Shown: piece after piece, positions 6,659 through 8,625 of the stretch
How positions within the stretch are numbered: position 1 is the stretch's first letter
Layout: each line of letters starts with the position of its first letter
Source of the DNA: Syntrophomonadaceae bacterium
Lineage (GTDB): Bacteria; Bacillota; Dethiobacteria; DTU022
Direction: 5' to 3'
Assembly: GCA_007126465.1 (NCBI GenBank)
Contig: SLBE01000095.1
Span: 1-8,625, forward strand
Length of the DNA stretch: 8,625 nt
The notes under the pieces: model-generated
Database searches by the model: none
What the model was told of the DNA's origin: nothing
The model's input: the letters and a program-made list of their open reading frames with translations, nothing else
Translations under genes and position numbers: made by a program

Positions 6659-6664
6659 ATTTCA

Positions 6665-8464
6665 ATGCCAGTTGACGAATGTATATTAAATAAGATCCTG
6701 GGTAAAGTGCAGAAACCGGCCCGTTACCTTGGCAATGAATGGAATTCCTGCCATAAAGATCACGGGCAGGTGAAATTGAAAACTGCTTTTGCCTTTCCTG
6801 ACCTCTACGAAGTAGGAATGTCCAATCAGGGTCTGAAAATTTTATATGACAGCGTTAACAGTAATCCTGAGCTACTTATGGAACGGGTTTTTGCTCCGGC
6901 TGCTGACATGGAAGATTTGCTGCGTGAGTACGATATGCCTCTTTTTGCCCTGGAGAGCCGGGAAGCGGTTGGCAATTTTGATCTTATCGGTTTTTCTTTG
7001 CAATACGAGCTTAGTTTCACCAACGTTATTAACATGCTTGATTTATCCGGAATACCTTTGTACAGTGATAAGCGTGATGAGCAGGATCCCCTGATTATCG
7101 GTGGAGGGCCCTGTGTTTATAATCCTGAGCCGCTGGCTCCATTTTTCGATTTTTTCGTGGTTGGCGAAGCCGAAGAAGTTTTACCGGATATACTTTCCGA
7201 AATTGCATCACTAAAAGCTAAGGGCATGAACAAAGGAGACCTACTGGTTGAACTCTCAACCCATGATGGTATTTATGTGCCTTCATTCTACCAGCCGGTA
7301 TATGATAATGGTATTTTGCAGGGGTTAAAAAAACTTGAACCCCGGGCCCCGGATTCAATTAAAAAAAGATATGTTGAAGACCTGGATCGGGCTCCTTATC
7401 CAACAGCTCCGGTTATTTCTTATATTGAAACAATCCATGACCGTGCTGTAGTTGAACTGTTTCGCGGCTGTGCCCGGGGCTGCCGCTTTTGTCAGGCCGG
7501 TTATACTTTCAGGCCGGTCCGCAGGCGCAGCCAGGAGTCCGTTGTTAATACAGCAAGGCAGATCATCGATGCGACAGGTTATGATGAAATTGCTCTTTCT
7601 TCTCTTAGCAGCACTGACTATCCGGATTTGGAGCTGCTGATAAATCAATTTGACACTGTTTTCCCCAATGGCAGAGTTAAATGCAGTTTACCTTCACTTC
7701 GGCTTGATTCATATTCTGTTAAACTGGCAGATCAAATACATCATGGTCGCCGCAGCAGCCTTACTTTTGCCCCTGAAGCGGCAACGGAACGTTTGCGAAA
7801 AGTTATAAAGAAAAACATTTCAGAAGAGGATATTTTTAAAGCACTGGAAGATGCGGTTAAAGCGGGCTGGCAGGGTTTCAAGCTTTACTTCATGATCGGT
7901 TTGCCCACCGAAAAGGACGAAGATGTAGAGGCAATTCCTGAACTATGCCGCAGGATCAGGAAGTATTTTAAAAAACAGGAGGGTAGAAGTTTAAAAATTT
8001 CAGTTTCTGTTTCCACATTTGTACCGAAAGCGCATACCCCTTTTCAATGGGAGCCACAGTTGCCTGTTGATCAGGTGGTCAGGCGCCAGGAGATATTAAA
8101 GAAAGGCTTTAGCAATATGCCCGGTTTTGATTACAGCTGGCACGATGCGAAGACCAGCATGCTTGAGGCTGTATATGCACGCGGTGACCGCAGGCTCGCC
8201 CCGGTGCTGGAGAGGGCCTGGCAGCTGGGATGCCGCTTTGACGGATGGTCCGAGCACTTTTCTTTTGACAACTGGAAAAAAGCTTTTCATGATACAGGCA
8301 TAGATCCTGAAACCTTTGCATATCAGCAGTTTAAATACGATCAACCCCTGCCGTGGGATCATATTAACTGCGGCGTTAAAAAAGAAATATTTGTTAGTGA
8401 ACACCACAAGGCTATGCAAATTGATGCTGAGGAAGGAGGGGCAGATGGAACGTTTGAGCTTTAG
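6665..8464 (+). CDS. B12-binding-domain-like radical SAM protein, TIGR03960 family
   Basis: A 599-residue radical SAM enzyme, the partner of the TIGR03936/DUF2344 protein next to it; reaction and substrate are unknown. The N-terminus (ILGKVQKPARYLGNEWNS) and AFPDLYEVGMSNQGLKILY are typical of TIGR03960. Residues up to about 200 form a cobalamin-binding-like domain, but I see no classic DxHxxG cobalamin motif. The 4Fe-4S cysteines are C269, C273 and C276 (CARGCRFC, CxxxCxxC). A radical SAM barrel follows, with LSSLSSTDYPDL, the segment FAPEAATERLRKVIKKNI and LYFMIGLPTE, and then a C-terminal region with FVPKAHTPFQWEP. The start at 6665 fits the family N-terminus and the GGAG site; an in-frame TTG at 6578 would add 29 residues unlike the family. 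The end overlaps the next gene by 20 bp, so the two are probably translated together. In many Firmicutes the pair precedes ribonuclease G and rplU. Confidence 0.93.
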   Translation: MPVDECILNKILGKVQKPARYLGNEWNSCHKDHGQVKLKTAFAFPDLYEVGMSNQGLKILYDSVNSNPELLMERVFAPAADMEDLLREYDMPLFALESREAVGNFDLIGFSLQYELSFTNVINMLDLSGIPLYSDKRDEQDPLIIGGGPCVYNPEPLAPFFDFFVVGEAEEVLPDILSEIASLKAKGMNKGDLLVELSTHDGIYVPSFYQPVYDNGILQGLKKLEPRAPDSIKKRYVEDLDRAPYPTAPVISYIETIHDRAVVELFRGCARGCRFCQAGYTFRPVRRRSQESVVNTARQIIDATGYDEIALSSLSSTDYPDLELLINQFDTVFPNGRVKCSLPSLRLDSYSVKLADQIHHGRRSSLTFAPEAATERLRKVIKKNISEEDIFKALEDAVKAGWQGFKLYFMIGLPTEKDEDVEAIPELCRRIRKYFKKQEGRSLKISVSVSTFVPKAHTPFQWEPQLPVDQVVRRQEILKKGFSNMPGFDYSWHDAKTSMLEAVYARGDRRLAPVLERAWQLGCRFDGWSEHFSFDNWKKAFHDTGIDPETFAYQQFKYDQPLPWDHINCGVKKEIFVSEHHKAMQIDAEEGGADGTFEL

Positions 8465-8625
8465 CTTTGCCCGGAAGCCTGATCTGGCCTACATTTCACA
8501 CCTTGATATGATGCGTCTTTTGCTGCGGGCTTTACGCAGAAGCGGGTTGCCCATTGCTTACAGCCAGGGCTACAATCCACACCCTCGTTTAACCCTGGCC
8601 CTGCCCCTGCCGCTTGGTGTTACTG
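8445..8625 (+). CDS. TIGR03936 / DUF2344 family protein, 3' partial
   Basis: Only the first 60 codons are in the window; the frame runs off the end. The start is a firm one: an ATG with AAGGAGGGG (8433-8441) just before it, inside the last codons of the radical SAM gene. The visible sequence, MERLSFSFARKPDLAYISHLD, then RLLLRALRRSGLPIAYSQGYNPHPRL and LPLPLGV, matches the start of PF10105, in which the SHLDxxR and GxNPHP motifs are conserved. Members are found as a separate protein or fused behind the TIGR03960 radical SAM domain, so they are thought to act together. The function is unknown; a role near RNA metabolism is inferred only from its frequent neighbour ribonuclease G. Confidence 0.92.
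   Translation, partial: MERLSFSFARKPDLAYISHLDMMRLLLRALRRSGLPIAYSQGYNPHPRLTLALPLPLGVT

Overview
This is an 8.6 kb, gene-dense stretch of bacterial chromosome with every gene on the + strand. Gene content (Gx-type transporter, Maf, RadC, a TIGR03960-type radical SAM protein and its TIGR03936/DUF2344 partner), strong GGAGG-type ribosome binding sites, frequent TTG/GTG starts and mid-40s GC (by eye) point to an anaerobic Firmicute of the Clostridia / Peptococcaceae-Syntrophomonas kind. I cannot name a species from sequence alone.

Region 1 (1-4346) is an energy-conversion block. It holds the 3' part of one complex I / Mrp / hydrogenase-4 type antiporter-like membrane subunit, a second complete one that starts right after the first one's stop, and an ApbE FAD:protein FMN transferase. 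The upstream part of the operon is outside the window; a ferredoxin- or NADH-linked redox module or a hydrogenase is likely there. The second antiporter subunit has an unusual C-terminus: five tandem 25-residue repeats forming a charged, probably helical arm of 125 residues, closed by a final membrane helix. ApbE suggests that a partner with covalently bound FMN belongs to the same system.

Region 2 (4347-4673) has no credible gene. Most of it is a GC-rich, 209 bp, strongly self-complementary element with 17 bp terminal inverted repeats, which looks like a dispersed palindromic repeat, a MITE-like element or a structured RNA. An AT-rich stretch with a weak candidate promoter follows.

Region 3 (4674-6516) is a tightly coupled housekeeping set: a Gx-family membrane transporter, the nucleotide pyrophosphatase Maf, and RadC. 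They overlap by 4 bp or lie within a few bases of one another.

Region 4 (6517-8625) starts with a 148 bp gap carrying a good sigma-A-like promoter. The TIGR03960 radical SAM gene follows, then the beginning of the TIGR03936/DUF2344 gene, which overlaps it by 20 bp. In many Clostridia this pair is followed by ribonuclease G and rplU, and an mreBCD/min block often separates radC from it. That block is absent here.

The strongest candidates for something undescribed are the repeat arm of the second antiporter subunit and the palindromic element at 4368-4576.
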